Assembly: GCA_910584205.1 (NCBI GenBank)
Contig: CAJUAA010000007.1
Location: 62,001 to 126,000, forward strand
From: an uncultured Lachnospiraceae bacterium
GTDB taxonomy: Bacteria; Bacillota; Clostridia; Lachnospirales; Lachnospiraceae
Direction of reading: 5' to 3'
Length of the DNA: 64,000 nucleotides
Made by a program: the position numbers and the translations under genes. Positions 34,335 through 43,531 of the stretch are shown in pieces. Numbering within the stretch: position 1 is the stretch's first letter; every line of letters begins with the position of its first letter. The notes beneath the pieces were generated by a model that was not told the origin of the DNA, did not search any database, and worked only from the letters and a program-made list of their open reading frames with translations.

Positions 34335-35306
34335 ATGGCAAAAGAATATGGCGGGTATCTTCCTCTGGAACTGCCCGAAGGAAACGCGTATTATCAGGGG
34401 GAAGATGTGGCAGCCCTGAATTCCGGACGCTATGCGATCGTATATGCGCTGCAGGAAACAGACTGGAACTGCATTTATCTTCCTTATTACATTTGTGACA
34501 CGGTCAAAGAGGCCATCCGCCGGTATCTGCCAAAGATCCGGATTCGTTTTTACCATATCGACGAGTCGCTTCTGCCCGCGGATGTGACTCCTGGAAAACA
34601 GGAAGGACTCCTGTGGGTCAATTATTTCGGCATCCAGCCGGATGCGGTCATCGACCGGATGGCAGAGCAGTATTCCGGCCATCTGATCATCGACCACACC
34701 CAGGCGTTTTTCGCCCGGCCGAGAAAAGGCGTCTTTCAGGTCTATTCCTGCCGGAAATTTTTCGGGGTGAGCGACGGAAGCTATGTCATAAAGGAACATA
34801 TTTCCCATCGTCCCCTGCCGCAGCACTATTCCAGCCTTCAGGCGTCCCACCTGCTGCACAGCCTGGAATTCGGAACCAACTACGCCTATGCGCTCAACAA
34901 AGAAAACGAACAGCGGCTGGGCACCATGGAGATGGGCGCCATGTCCCCGCTGACCTCCGCCATCCTGCAGGCCGCCGATTACGACACTGTCAAGAAGACA
35001 CGAATCCGGAACATGGAACGGCTTCATGAAATCCTCGGTCCACACAATCGGCTCCACGTCACATGGCCGGCGCCCGCCATGTCCTACCCATTCCTCTGTT
35101 CTGATCCGGAGCTTCGGGCAAAGCTTCTGCCTTATAAGATCTATGTGCCCTGTCTCTGGACCGAGACGGCAGAAAATCCGGAGGCCAGCCCCTGGGAGGT
35201 ATATCTGGCAGACCATCTCTGTGTGCTTCCGGTAGATCAGCGCTATACGGATGAGGATATGCAGTGGATCGGGAAAACCGTACTGGAACTGCTGAATAAT
35301 ACATGA
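34335..35306 (+). CDS. divergent DegT/DnrJ-like PLP-dependent protein
   Basis: A 323-residue protein. The pattern fits a shortened DegT/DnrJ aminotransferase: LNSGRYAIVYAL at 28-39, the aspartate D120 in LIIDHTQAFFARP, and a lysine K141 in YSCRKFFGVSDGSYV aligned with the usual Schiff-base lysine. The sequence is otherwise far from the two clear sugar aminotransferases at 43528 and 53772, and the family assignment is inference. It could aminate a keto-sugar or have lost catalysis. GGAG lies 6 bases before the ATG at 34335; an in-frame ATG at 34323 has a poorer site. It is the first of three plus-strand genes and overlaps the next open frame by four bases. Confidence 0.6.
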   Translation: MAKEYGGYLPLELPEGNAYYQGEDVAALNSGRYAIVYALQETDWNCIYLPYYICDTVKEAIRRYLPKIRIRFYHIDESLLPADVTPGKQEGLLWVNYFGIQPDAVIDRMAEQYSGHLIIDHTQAFFARPRKGVFQVYSCRKFFGVSDGSYVIKEHISHRPLPQHYSSLQASHLLHSLEFGTNYAYALNKENEQRLGTMEMGAMSPLTSAILQAADYDTVKKTRIRNMERLHEILGPHNRLHVTWPAPAMSYPFLCSDPELRAKLLPYKIYVPCLWTETAENPEASPWEVYLADHLCVLPVDQRYTDEDMQWIGKTVLELLNNT

Positions 35307-35329
35307 AAATGAAGGAGAAAGGTGAGAAC

Positions 35330-36283
35330 ATGAACATCAGTTTTGTAATTCCATGCTACCGATGTGAAGACACGGTCGTGCATGTGCTGGAAGAGGTCAA
35401 AGAGAAAATGGCGGAAAAGCCGGACCGCTCCTATGAGATCATCACCGTCAACGACTGTTCGCCCGACGGCGCGCTGGCTGTCCTGCAGCAGTACGCCGCC
35501 TCCCACCCGTTCTTAAAGGTGGTGGACCTGGCCAAAAATTTCGGTCAACACGCCGCCATGATGGCCGGGCTTTCCTACGCCTCCGGGGAATGGATCGTCT
35601 TTCTGGACGACGACGGCCAGTGCCCGGTGGATCAGCTTTGGCAGCTTCTGGAGCCGCTGGAACACGGTTCTGACGTCTCCTACGCCCAGTATCGTTTTGA
35701 GGATCGGAAGGAATCCTTTTTCCGCGTCCTGGGCAGCAAGCTGAACGACGCCATGATGTGCTCCTTTCTGGACAAGCCGAAAGACCTGCGCGTCACGAAT
35801 TTTATCGCTCTGAAAGCCTTTATCGCACAGGAGCTGCTTCGCTATAAAAACCCTTACCCCTACATCGACGGGCTGATCCTGCGTTCCACTCGGAAGATCT
35901 CCAGCGTACCCATGGAAGATCGGGAGCGTTTCTCCGGCACCTCCACCTATACGCTTGGTAAACTGATCGCGCTTTTTTCCAACGCGTTTACCGCGTTTTC
36001 CATCAAGCCGCTCCGCTTTGCCACCTGCATCGGCGTCCTGAGTTCGGTAGCCGGCTTTGCCATGGGACTTTTCATGATTATCCGAAAACTGCTCCATCCG
36101 CTGCAGATCCTGGCCGGATACAGTTCTCTCATGGCCGTCATCCTGTTCATCGGCGGCATGATCATGGTCATGCTGGGCATCTGCGGCGAATACATCGGCC
36201 GCATTTACATCAGCCTGAACAGCAGCCCCCAGTACGTGGTGCGGGACACCTGTAACCTTGACCGGCCGACACCCCCGCAGTAA
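35330..36283 (+). CDS. polyprenyl-phosphate glycosyltransferase, GtrB-like (GT2)
   Basis: A 317-residue GT2, closely similar to the protein at 15563: TVNDCSPDGALAVLQQ, VDLAKNFGQHAAMMAG, VFLDDDGQCPVDQLWQ, and the ending GICGEYIGRIY after two membrane helices. It should load a sugar onto undecaprenyl phosphate for use by a GT-C enzyme outside. AGGTG lies 6 bases before the ATG at 35330; the frame opens nine codons earlier with no good site. The presence of two such enzymes suggests two separate lipid-sugar donors. Confidence 0.85.
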   Translation: MNISFVIPCYRCEDTVVHVLEEVKEKMAEKPDRSYEIITVNDCSPDGALAVLQQYAASHPFLKVVDLAKNFGQHAAMMAGLSYASGEWIVFLDDDGQCPVDQLWQLLEPLEHGSDVSYAQYRFEDRKESFFRVLGSKLNDAMMCSFLDKPKDLRVTNFIALKAFIAQELLRYKNPYPYIDGLILRSTRKISSVPMEDRERFSGTSTYTLGKLIALFSNAFTAFSIKPLRFATCIGVLSSVAGFAMGLFMIIRKLLHPLQILAGYSSLMAVILFIGGMIMVMLGICGEYIGRIYISLNSSPQYVVRDTCNLDRPTPPQ

Positions 36284-36314
36284 GGCGGCGGGGATGACAA
36301 AAAGGAGGCATCAG

Positions 36315-37103
36315 ATGGGAACTCCGGTATTATCAATCATTACGGTCTGCTACCAGGCGAAAGACCAGTTCTGTACAACTGCAGAAAATCTGCTTTGTCA
36401 AAGTTGGAAAAATTTTGAATATATTGTCGTCGACGGTGCTTCCAACGATGGAACGAAGGAGCTTTTTGATTTTTTTGCACCTCTGTTCGAACGCGCGCAG
36501 ATCCCCTTTTCCAGCATCTCTGAACCGGACCGGGGGATTTACGACGCCATGAATAAAGGGACCCGCATGGCATCCGGCCGGTGGCTGCTTTTTCTGAATG
36601 CCGGAGACATACTGGCAGACCGCCTGATACTGGAACGGATCTTCCAGTCTCCGTCTGACGCACAGGTGATCTATGGTGATACCGACTGTATTTACCAAGG
36701 ACATTTGAAACGCTACCCTGCCCTTCCTCTGGACCGGCTGACCTGTGAGATGGCTTTCTGTCACCAGTCCGCATTTATCCAAAGAGAAAGGATGCTTGCG
36801 CATCCTTATGACATTTCCTATAAAGTTTGTGCGGATCATCATTTTTTCCTGTCTTTATATCTGGAAGGGTATGCTTTCGACTATCGTCCATTGCCTGTCT
36901 CCGTCTATGAGATCTCCGGATATTCAGACCGGAATAAACTGCTTTCCCACAGAGAAAAACACCGGATGCAGAAGGAACTGGGCATTTTTCACCTTTCTCC
37001 CGGCTGGCTCCTGCAGGAACTCCGCTTTTATCTGAAAGAAGGAATCAAAGCGCTTTTCGGTCAACGGCTCATCGACCTGGTGCGTCGAAAACGTCTTGGC
37101 TGA
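36315..37103 (+). CDS. glycosyltransferase family 2, WcaA-like
   Basis: A 262-residue GT-A enzyme. LSIITVCYQAKDQ at the start, VVDGASNDGTKELFDFF, SEPDRGIYDAMNKGTRMASG and LLFLNAGD (the metal-binding acidic site) are typical of exopolysaccharide GT2s of the WcaA type. It lacks membrane helices and should add a sugar on the cytosolic face. AGGAGG lies 6 bases before the ATG at 36315. The 3' end overlaps the convergent membrane-protein gene by 35 bases, so the two transcripts are antisense there. Confidence 0.88.
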   Translation: MGTPVLSIITVCYQAKDQFCTTAENLLCQSWKNFEYIVVDGASNDGTKELFDFFAPLFERAQIPFSSISEPDRGIYDAMNKGTRMASGRWLLFLNAGDILADRLILERIFQSPSDAQVIYGDTDCIYQGHLKRYPALPLDRLTCEMAFCHQSAFIQRERMLAHPYDISYKVCADHHFFLSLYLEGYAFDYRPLPVSVYEISGYSDRNKLLSHREKHRMQKELGIFHLSPGWLLQELRFYLKEGIKALFGQRLIDLVRRKRLG

Positions 37104-38307
37104 TCCCGTCATTCTTCTTTTCCCTCAGGATCGCGCACAGAAAGACCAGTCCTCCGAACAGAGTCACCAGCTGCGCCCGGTACGTATACCAATAGTGGAT
37201 CTGAGAATGATTGGACATGACCAGATACCAGATATACGGATAAAGCGCCACCAGCAGTATGGGAAAATACGCTCTGACCGTTCTCTGATCCTTCAGCTTT
37301 TTCCACAGAACAAGCACCACCGCAATCAAAAAGACCACGATCACCACCTTGCTCCAGGTGATGATTCCTCCGTCCTGCACGTTCATCCATGCCTTCAGGT
37401 TTCTTCGGATCGTCCCCAGACGGTCCAGCGGCTCCTCCTCGTTTCCCTGCAGGCGATACTGGACCACGCTCATAGTCCTCCAGAAATACCGGACTCCCAA
37501 TACCACAGTTGCGATCAGCCATTTAGCGATCCAGGTCAGTGCATACCCCAGTCCCCAGCAGACAGATCCCCGGAACAGAAAGCAGAGGTTTTCTTTTGCT
37601 CCCGCCTGTTCGTCTCTGACTCTGAGCCACAGAAGCAGGATCATCGGAATCCCCAGCGTGATGATCGGATAGGTCAGAAAATCGAAAAAATTTTCCACCA
37701 TGCCCACCACAAAGAAAAACAGCATCACATCCGCAGGCTTTTTCCCGCCGTACCTGGACAGCAGTACAATCAGCGAGAGAAACAGCACATAAAAGGTCGT
37801 CAGGTACTGAAAACAGGTAGACACCGCCACCAGATACCCGCTGGCAATGGTCAGCACATAGATCATGGCGTTGGCAAACCGGGTTTTCTGCGCAATCAGC
37901 CAGGCACTCCAGAAAAAAAGCAAATAAAACAAAAGCATGCCAAGATACCGCAGTTCCTGCACCTGAAACACCGCCGTAAGCGGCCGCAGCAGCACCTGAT
38001 AGCCATGCCAGTATCGGGGGTATTGATTGATACTGACCGATGCCTGAACCGCATTGTAATAATCCCGGTTCTGGATCAGGCTTTCATACATCAGCATGTC
38101 CGTGTGGTTGTCCACAATAGCGCTGTGACGATAGAAGGCGTACATGGGCCTCTCTCCCTCCGTCTCCATCACCTCCAGCGACCGGTCCACATTCTCCTGA
38201 ATCCAGGAAACCGGGATACAGTAGACCAGCGCCATGGACAGGAAAAACACGGCAATCAGTATGGCATATATTTTTACAAACGGCTTTACGCTTTTTATTC
38301 TTTCCAT
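37069..38307 (-). CDS. polytopic membrane protein of the polysaccharide region
   Basis: A 412-residue protein with about nine helices. After the first helix there is a long extracytoplasmic loop of about 70 residues (HSAIVDNHTDMLMYESLIQ), with a D-N-H-T-D stretch where GT-C enzymes keep their acid. The C-terminus is short and lacks a soluble domain. I cannot assign a family; a transferase or polymerase role is inferred from context. The start at 38307 overlaps the preceding gene by 13 bases. The frame is open 31 codons further upstream, but that part overlaps the neighbour deeply. Confidence 0.55.
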   Translation of the reverse strand: MERIKSVKPFVKIYAILIAVFFLSMALVYCIPVSWIQENVDRSLEVMETEGERPMYAFYRHSAIVDNHTDMLMYESLIQNRDYYNAVQASVSINQYPRYWHGYQVLLRPLTAVFQVQELRYLGMLLFYLLFFWSAWLIAQKTRFANAMIYVLTIASGYLVAVSTCFQYLTTFYVLFLSLIVLLSRYGGKKPADVMLFFFVVGMVENFFDFLTYPIITLGIPMILLLWLRVRDEQAGAKENLCFLFRGSVCWGLGYALTWIAKWLIATVVLGVRYFWRTMSVVQYRLQGNEEEPLDRLGTIRRNLKAWMNVQDGGIITWSKVVIVVFLIAVVLVLWKKLKDQRTVRAYFPILLVALYPYIWYLVMSNHSQIHYWYTYRAQLVTLFGGLVFLCAILREKKNDGISQDVFDAPGR

Positions 38308-39092
38308 CGTTCGGTTGGTTCCTTTCCTGACCAGTCTGCTCTGGCATATATGTTGAAGTCGTTGGTACTTCCATATAACTTGTATCCATACGCTTCCCAC
38401 TCGCCAAGATATGTTCTGTTATTCGAAAAAACGAAAAATTCTATTTCCATCTCCTCTGCCAGAGGAATCAGAACATCCAGATCGATTTCTTCCTTCTGCG
38501 CTTCCAGATAAAGCATGTGATCATGATATACGGGAGCTTCCATCCCATTCCATATCAGAGCATTCCTTCCAAATGCCAGAGTAATCGTCGGATTGTACAT
38601 CCGAATATATGGCATCACACGGTTGGAAACCATGGCATGGACATGATCCGGCAGCAGCTCGCCCACCTCAACCACATACTGGGGAATCTTATATACATTG
38701 GTGGACGGCTCGAACCACTCTTCTGAAAGGAGATTTTTTCCGCACAGCACAATCCCTGCCAGACAGAGCAGGAACGCTCCGTAACGCCGAAGACCAGTCA
38801 GTTTTTTCAGCAGAAGGCATCCCCCATAAGGGATCGTAGCCGCCGGCAGAAGCAGCCAGAGAATCCTCCAGTACACATTTTCTCCCAGAATCTTCATGAA
38901 CAGAATTCCGGTCAGCGGACACCAGTACAGCAGCAGGAAGATGAGCGGCAGCGCCCCCAGCAGAAGCTTCCTTGTCGGGTCCTTTTCCTGCCACAGGATC
39001 CACAGCGCCGCAACTGCCAGAAGCGGAAACAGCCAGGCTCCCCCGAAGGTATCCATAAAATCTGTTTTTGCAATGTCAAAAAACTCCTGCAT
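38295..39092 (-). CDS. C-terminal half of a GT-C-like membrane protein, or a separate small membrane protein
   Basis: A 265-residue frame with four helices (about 20-150) and then a soluble domain of about 120 residues. That layout is the usual C-terminal third of the GT-C-like proteins elsewhere in this window. It lies in the same reading frame as the gene at 39105, separated only by one TGA and four codons. AGAGG lies 6 bases before its ATG, so independent translation is possible. Together the two would give about 612 residues, close to the length of the full GT-C-like proteins here. I think a nonsense change in one gene is likelier than two genes, but cannot prove it. Confidence 0.55.
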   Translation of the reverse strand: MQEFFDIAKTDFMDTFGGAWLFPLLAVAALWILWQEKDPTRKLLLGALPLIFLLLYWCPLTGILFMKILGENVYWRILWLLLPAATIPYGGCLLLKKLTGLRRYGAFLLCLAGIVLCGKNLLSEEWFEPSTNVYKIPQYVVEVGELLPDHVHAMVSNRVMPYIRMYNPTITLAFGRNALIWNGMEAPVYHDHMLYLEAQKEEIDLDVLIPLAEEMEIEFFVFSNNRTYLGEWEAYGYKLYGSTNDFNIYARADWSGKEPTERWKE

Positions 39093-39104
39093 CTCTTTCC
39101 TCTC

Positions 39105-40136
39105 TCAATGTGTCAGACAGATATAGTAAATTCCAAGTACCACACAGGGAAAACAGGCGGCCGCGCCGCTCAGCAGATACCGCAGGCTTCTTTTGCGGAT
39201 GTTCTGCAGACATACTGTCACTCCCACAAACACCGGCGTCAGCATAATCCCCATGGAGGACAGAAGACATCCTCCCAAGCAGGTGATGCCCAGCATGATC
39301 CATAATCCTCTGCCCTCTGCTTCCGCCGTCCGCAGGATCCAGTAAAACAGCATCGGAATCAAGATTGCCGCCAGCACGCCCTTTCCCACCCACGGCGTCA
39401 GCGTCAGGAATGTAATCCCCGCGATATGTTCTCCGCTCATGAACAGATGCAAAAGCACCGCCATGGCAAGAAACATTCCCTGCAGCTGCCGGTCTTTCGG
39501 AAAAAGCCGCCGGCCGATCAGTTCATATACCATCCCGGCAAGCGGAATCATCAGCCAGGGAAAGACCGTATGCGCCATGATGGTAGGCATAACCCCTGTA
39601 AGTTTCGACAGCCACGCGTAAAAAATGGGCCACAGAGAAAGCACATATCGTTTATCAAAATCCGTGATCGCACCGGTCTCCGGATAAACCCAGTAAATCA
39701 GATCCGACCGGACCGCTTCGTTTGCAAGGTTTACATAATAAGCATCGTCCCATTCCAGATACATATGGTGATGGATAAAGTAAAGCTGCCAGAGGATCAG
39801 TCCCAATGCCGCCACATGCCCCGGCGTCACACAGGATCTGACAGACCCTGCCGCCTGTTTTGCATCCGCCAGGATCTCCTTCCAGCAAAAACATCCGGCT
39901 GCCGCGCATGCCAGAACCAGCGCCGTATAGACCGCCACAAAGCCGGAAAACGACGCCATCGCCATGGTCATGGGCACCAGAACGAGTTCCATAAGCGCCC
40001 ACCAGCACATCACCCCCGCCACGATCGAAAAGAGAAATCCTTCCTGCTTAAAATGAAGCAGACGCCGCAGGGCATATCCGGTCAGGCAGGAACCGCCAAA
40101 AAAAATGACCGCTGTCATTAAAATTTCCAGACGCAT
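39105..40136 (-). CDS. N-terminal half of a GT-C-like membrane protein (ends at in-frame TGA)
   Basis: A 343-residue frame with about ten helices. The third-to-fourth helix region is followed by HMYLEWDDAYYVNLANEA, with D-D in the GT-C donor-loop style. It resembles uncharacterised membrane proteins I recall as DUF6077-like. It ends in a membrane helix (YYICLTH then TGA) without the soluble domain that its relatives carry. The sequence continues in frame into the gene at 39092. CGA-to-TGA would be the simplest explanation. The N-terminus is intact and starts 19 bases after the EpsG-like gene. Confidence 0.55.
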   Translation of the reverse strand: MRLEILMTAVIFFGGSCLTGYALRRLLHFKQEGFLFSIVAGVMCWWALMELVLVPMTMAMASFSGFVAVYTALVLACAAAGCFCWKEILADAKQAAGSVRSCVTPGHVAALGLILWQLYFIHHHMYLEWDDAYYVNLANEAVRSDLIYWVYPETGAITDFDKRYVLSLWPIFYAWLSKLTGVMPTIMAHTVFPWLMIPLAGMVYELIGRRLFPKDRQLQGMFLAMAVLLHLFMSGEHIAGITFLTLTPWVGKGVLAAILIPMLFYWILRTAEAEGRGLWIMLGITCLGGCLLSSMGIMLTPVFVGVTVCLQNIRKRSLRYLLSGAAACFPCVVLGIYYICLTH

Positions 40137-40155
40137 GATCCACCCGTCCTCTCTG

Positions 40156-41346
40156 TTATTCTGTAATTTGAAGAATCTGATCTTCTATATTATACCCGTA
40201 TATTTCCTTCAGCTTTTCCGCATAGTCAAAATAATCATTGATCTGGTCCGGCCGGAGCAGAGACACATACGGATAGGTGAACACATGGACTCCAAGCCTG
40301 CTGTAGCCCCCTTCGTTCACCATCGCGTTCAGATTCTTTCCTCCCATCAGAAGCGTCAGCCCCAGGAAAAAAACCGCCGCCATTTGGGCGGTCCGGTCTC
40401 TGTCTTCCATCAGGCGGACCGCCAGCAGAATCTCCAGCACCTTGAAAATCACAGCAAATCGGCTGGCATAATACGCATTGCCAAGCATAAGCATATACAT
40501 GCAGAGCCCGCACGTATACGCTTTCATGGCCGCCTCCGTTCCAGGCTCCGCTTCCCCATCTGCACCATATGCCCTGCAGTACAGAAACGCAATCACTCCG
40601 AAGGTAACCAGCCGCTCGCCGATGGCGAAAAAGCTCGGATCTCCCCCCTGCAGAAAGCGCTCCATATGATAAAGCGGAACCAGGCGGAGAATCAGCCCCT
40701 GCACTGCATGGACCTGCAGCACGAGTCCGCCTGCGGCGGACAGTCCCGCCAGGCAGAACATGGCTTTCACCGGAATATAAGAGACGGCAATCAACAGCAT
40801 CCAGGCGCAGCCCGCCTTGTGAAAGGACATTGCCGCCAGCACTGCCGCCGTATAAGGAACCCAGCGTTTCTCCAGATAATACGGCAGCGCGATTCCCAGG
40901 AAGATGCAGATGGCCAGCCCCTGCCGCAGGCCGGATACCATATAGACCAGAAACAGGACCGGATACGCAAGAAACAGCCCCGCCACCTTCCAGGGCACAT
41001 GTTTTTCCAGAAAACGGTGCAGCAGCAGCATATCCGCAAGCCCCAGCGCCGCCGCAAAACCCTGAAACGGAACATGCAGCAGCTTGAACGCCGCCGAGAG
41101 CAGCCTCCAGCCGATTTCCGGATAATAACCGCAGATGTAGCCATGCTGCAGATCCACGGTAACCGGTATGGTCTCATAGATGGCGTGATACGTCACATAA
41201 TCCGTTCCCTGCCCGAACCGCAGGCACAAAAGAGTTGTCAGCATAAGCCAGCACAGCAGATAAAGCCGTTTTTCCCATTCCGGATACTTCCATTCTGCCA
41301 GGCAGCCGGCAGCCAACAGACACAACGCGATCAGATACAGATTCAT
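40156..41346 (-). CDS. EpsG-like polysaccharide polymerase (Wzy-type)
   Basis: A 396-residue membrane protein with about ten helices. FGQGTDYVTYHAIYE near residue 45-60 and LVYMVSGLRQGLAICIFLG near 135 are the two hallmarks of the EpsG family, which polymerises repeat units outside the membrane. It starts four bases inside the WecB-like gene stop, so it is coupled to sugar synthesis. It is the best polymerase candidate for unit C. A second, partial candidate lies at the right edge. Confidence 0.82.
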   Translation of the reverse strand: MNLYLIALCLLAAGCLAEWKYPEWEKRLYLLCWLMLTTLLCLRFGQGTDYVTYHAIYETIPVTVDLQHGYICGYYPEIGWRLLSAAFKLLHVPFQGFAAALGLADMLLLHRFLEKHVPWKVAGLFLAYPVLFLVYMVSGLRQGLAICIFLGIALPYYLEKRWVPYTAAVLAAMSFHKAGCAWMLLIAVSYIPVKAMFCLAGLSAAGGLVLQVHAVQGLILRLVPLYHMERFLQGGDPSFFAIGERLVTFGVIAFLYCRAYGADGEAEPGTEAAMKAYTCGLCMYMLMLGNAYYASRFAVIFKVLEILLAVRLMEDRDRTAQMAAVFFLGLTLLMGGKNLNAMVNEGGYSRLGVHVFTYPYVSLLRPDQINDYFDYAEKLKEIYGYNIEDQILQITE

Positions 41347-42440
41347 GCTTTTCCTTCCAGTATATCCGCAATCCTCCGGCTGGCGAACCCGTCTCCGTAA
41401 GGATTGCTTGCAGTACTCATCTTCTCATACTCCGCCGGATCTTCCAGAAGCAGCCGGAAGTTCTCATAGATGACCTCCTCGTCCGTGCCGGTCAGCTTCA
41501 GCGTCCCCGCGTCGATCCCCTCCGGGCGTTCCGTCGTGTCCCGCATGACCAGCACCGGCTTCCCAAGGGACGGCGCCTCCTCCTGAATCCCTCCGCTGTC
41601 CGTGAGAATCAGATAGCTCCTTGCCAGAAAATTGTGGAAATCCAGCACATCCAACGGTTCGATGATCCGGATCCGTTCGTCTCCTCCCAGTATCTCATCC
41701 GCCGTCTCCCGGACCGCCGGATTCATGTGAATGGGGTAAATGGCCTTGATATCCGGATGTTCGTCACACACTCTTCGAATAGCGCGGAACATATGTTTCA
41801 TAGGTTCTCCCAGGTTTTCCCTCCGGTGGGCGGTAATCAGGATCAGCCTGCTGCCCGCCGCCCACTGAAGCTCCGGATTGGTATAGTCTTCCCGGACCGT
41901 TGTCTTCAGGGCGTCAATGGCGGTATTCCCGGTCACAAAGATCGTCTCCTCCGCCTTTCCCTCCTTCAGAAGGTTCTGCTTTGACAGCTCCGTCGGCGCA
42001 AAATTATAAGAAGAGATGATACTCACCGCCTGGCGGTTGAATTCCTCCGGATACGGCGAATAAATATTGTACGTCCGAAGCCCCGCTTCCACGTGCCCCA
42101 CCGGAATCTGCAGGTAGAAACACGCCAGCGCCGTTACAAAGGTGGTGGAGGTGTCTCCATGGACCAGAACCACATCCGGCCGCTCCTTTTCCAGCACCTC
42201 CCTGATCCGGTTCAGAATATTCGTCGTCACGTCGAACAGCGTCTGTCTCTCTTTCATAATGGACAGATCGTAATCCGGCTTCACCGCAAACGCCTCCAGC
42301 ACCTGATCCAGCATCTGCCGGTGCTGCCCGGTCACGCAGACCACCGTCTGAATCCCGCTTCTGCCCTTCAGCTCATTGACCAGCGGGCACATCTTGATGG
42401 CCTCCGGCCTGGTCCCAAATACAAGCATTACTTTTTTCAT
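41343..42440 (-). CDS. wecB: UDP-N-acetylglucosamine 2-epimerase, non-hydrolysing (WecB/MnaA/WbpI family)
   Basis: A 365-residue GT-B-like epimerase. VFGTRPEAIKMCPLV, TGQHRQMLDQVLEAF, VHGDTSTTF, HVEAGLRT and TDSGGIQEEAPSLGKPV are full family signatures. Members convert UDP-GlcNAc to UDP-ManNAc (WecB) or UDP-GlcNAc(3NAc)A to the manno form (WbpI/WlbD). The sequence looks like generic WecB. In this operon either reaction is useful: ManNAc for the dehydrogenase at 26802, or the last step of the diamino-uronate pathway. The start overlaps the GT4 stop by four bases. Confidence 0.93.
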   Translation of the reverse strand: MKKVMLVFGTRPEAIKMCPLVNELKGRSGIQTVVCVTGQHRQMLDQVLEAFAVKPDYDLSIMKERQTLFDVTTNILNRIREVLEKERPDVVLVHGDTSTTFVTALACFYLQIPVGHVEAGLRTYNIYSPYPEEFNRQAVSIISSYNFAPTELSKQNLLKEGKAEETIFVTGNTAIDALKTTVREDYTNPELQWAAGSRLILITAHRRENLGEPMKHMFRAIRRVCDEHPDIKAIYPIHMNPAVRETADEILGGDERIRIIEPLDVLDFHNFLARSYLILTDSGGIQEEAPSLGKPVLVMRDTTERPEGIDAGTLKLTGTDEEVIYENFRLLLEDPAEYEKMSTASNPYGDGFASRRIADILEGKA

Positions 42441-43531
42441 CGTTTCTGTTCCTCTAATTGCTTACGGATCTGCTCCGCCAGCTTCTGATTGTTCTGCTCC
42501 ACATGCACACGGCTGACAAACCGCTCCACACAGTTCTGCCACCGGTCATACTGCCCGGCCAGCATGCGGACCGCCTGCTCATAATCGTCCGACGCCTGTC
42601 CCACTTTGTATTTTTCACAAAAATCCTTCAGCGGCGGATTGGTGGACGTCACCACCGGTTTGCCTTCAAACAGGAATTCAAATATCTTGCCGCTGGCACA
42701 GTACCGGTTGTTCAGGTCCCGCTGATGGTAGGTGACCATGCCGGCCTGGCTGTTCCGGATAAAATATTTCAGATGGTCCTGATCCATCCTGGGCAGGATT
42801 TTTACATTGGTCAGACCCAGTCTTCGGATCGTCTCACGGACGATCAGTTCGTCCTCCTCCTCGCTTTCCCCGATGAGCAGAAGTTCATACCCGGAACCAA
42901 GCCCCTTCATCGCCTCCAGCATCTTCCCGGTAGTCCGGGTCATGTCGCATCCCGCCGTGGACACGATCCGGAATTTCGGCTCCGCGAAAAACTCCCGGCA
43001 CTCGGCCTCCACCTGCCGCCGTTTCTCCTCCGAGGTATATTCCAGCCGGCGGATATTCTCATAGTTCAGCGGCTCTTTTTTCAGATTGAACATTTTGACC
43101 ATGATCCTGGCCCGATACGCATTGGCGGCAATGACCACGTCGGCGCGTTTTGTAAAAATCCGCTCCATGACGCAGCCGATCTTCCCCGGAATCCCCGCCG
43201 CGCTTTTCATGTCGTACAATTCCCTGCAGTCCTGCACCACATAATCTGCGCCGGCCAGTTTTTTAGCCAGATAACCCGGCAGAATTCCTTTGCGGTTGTC
43301 AATAAAGATCAGATCCTGCCTTCCCAGCTTCTGCACCTGCATACAGACAAAGAGGATAAAACTGCTGTATCCCCGGTCCTGATAGAGGATATGGCTCTTT
43401 TCCAGAGGCCGCTCCCCGTCCGACGCCCGGGTGATATACGTAACCTCCCCCAGCTTCTTTGCCACCTTGATCAGCTCCCTGAGCCGCCCGTCGTATTTAC
43501 AGTAATCATAGGATATCAATAAGATTTTCAT
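42437..43531 (-). CDS. glycosyltransferase family 4-like
   Basis: A 364-residue GT-B enzyme. The N-terminal domain has LISYDYCKYDGRLRELIKVAKKL, and the C-terminal donor domain has ASGKIFEFLFEGKPVVTST, the glutamate pattern of GT4. AANAYRARIMVKMFN and RRLEYTSEEKRR lie at the domain junction. Donor and acceptor are unknown. It sits between the WbpE-like aminotransferase and the epimerase of the diamino-uronate pathway, so it is a fair candidate for adding that sugar. Both gene joins are four-base overlaps. Confidence 0.82.
   Translation of the reverse strand: MKILLISYDYCKYDGRLRELIKVAKKLGEVTYITRASDGERPLEKSHILYQDRGYSSFILFVCMQVQKLGRQDLIFIDNRKGILPGYLAKKLAGADYVVQDCRELYDMKSAAGIPGKIGCVMERIFTKRADVVIAANAYRARIMVKMFNLKKEPLNYENIRRLEYTSEEKRRQVEAECREFFAEPKFRIVSTAGCDMTRTTGKMLEAMKGLGSGYELLLIGESEEEDELIVRETIRRLGLTNVKILPRMDQDHLKYFIRNSQAGMVTYHQRDLNNRYCASGKIFEFLFEGKPVVTSTNPPLKDFCEKYKVGQASDDYEQAVRMLAGQYDRWQNCVERFVSRVHVEQNNQKLAEQIRKQLEEQKR

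Noticed and set aside
39105..39107. TGA read as selenocysteine in the split membrane-protein gene
   Set aside because: No SECIS-like hairpin directly after the TGA is evident, and selenocysteine in this loop has no precedent that I know of. A nonsense change or two genes is simpler.
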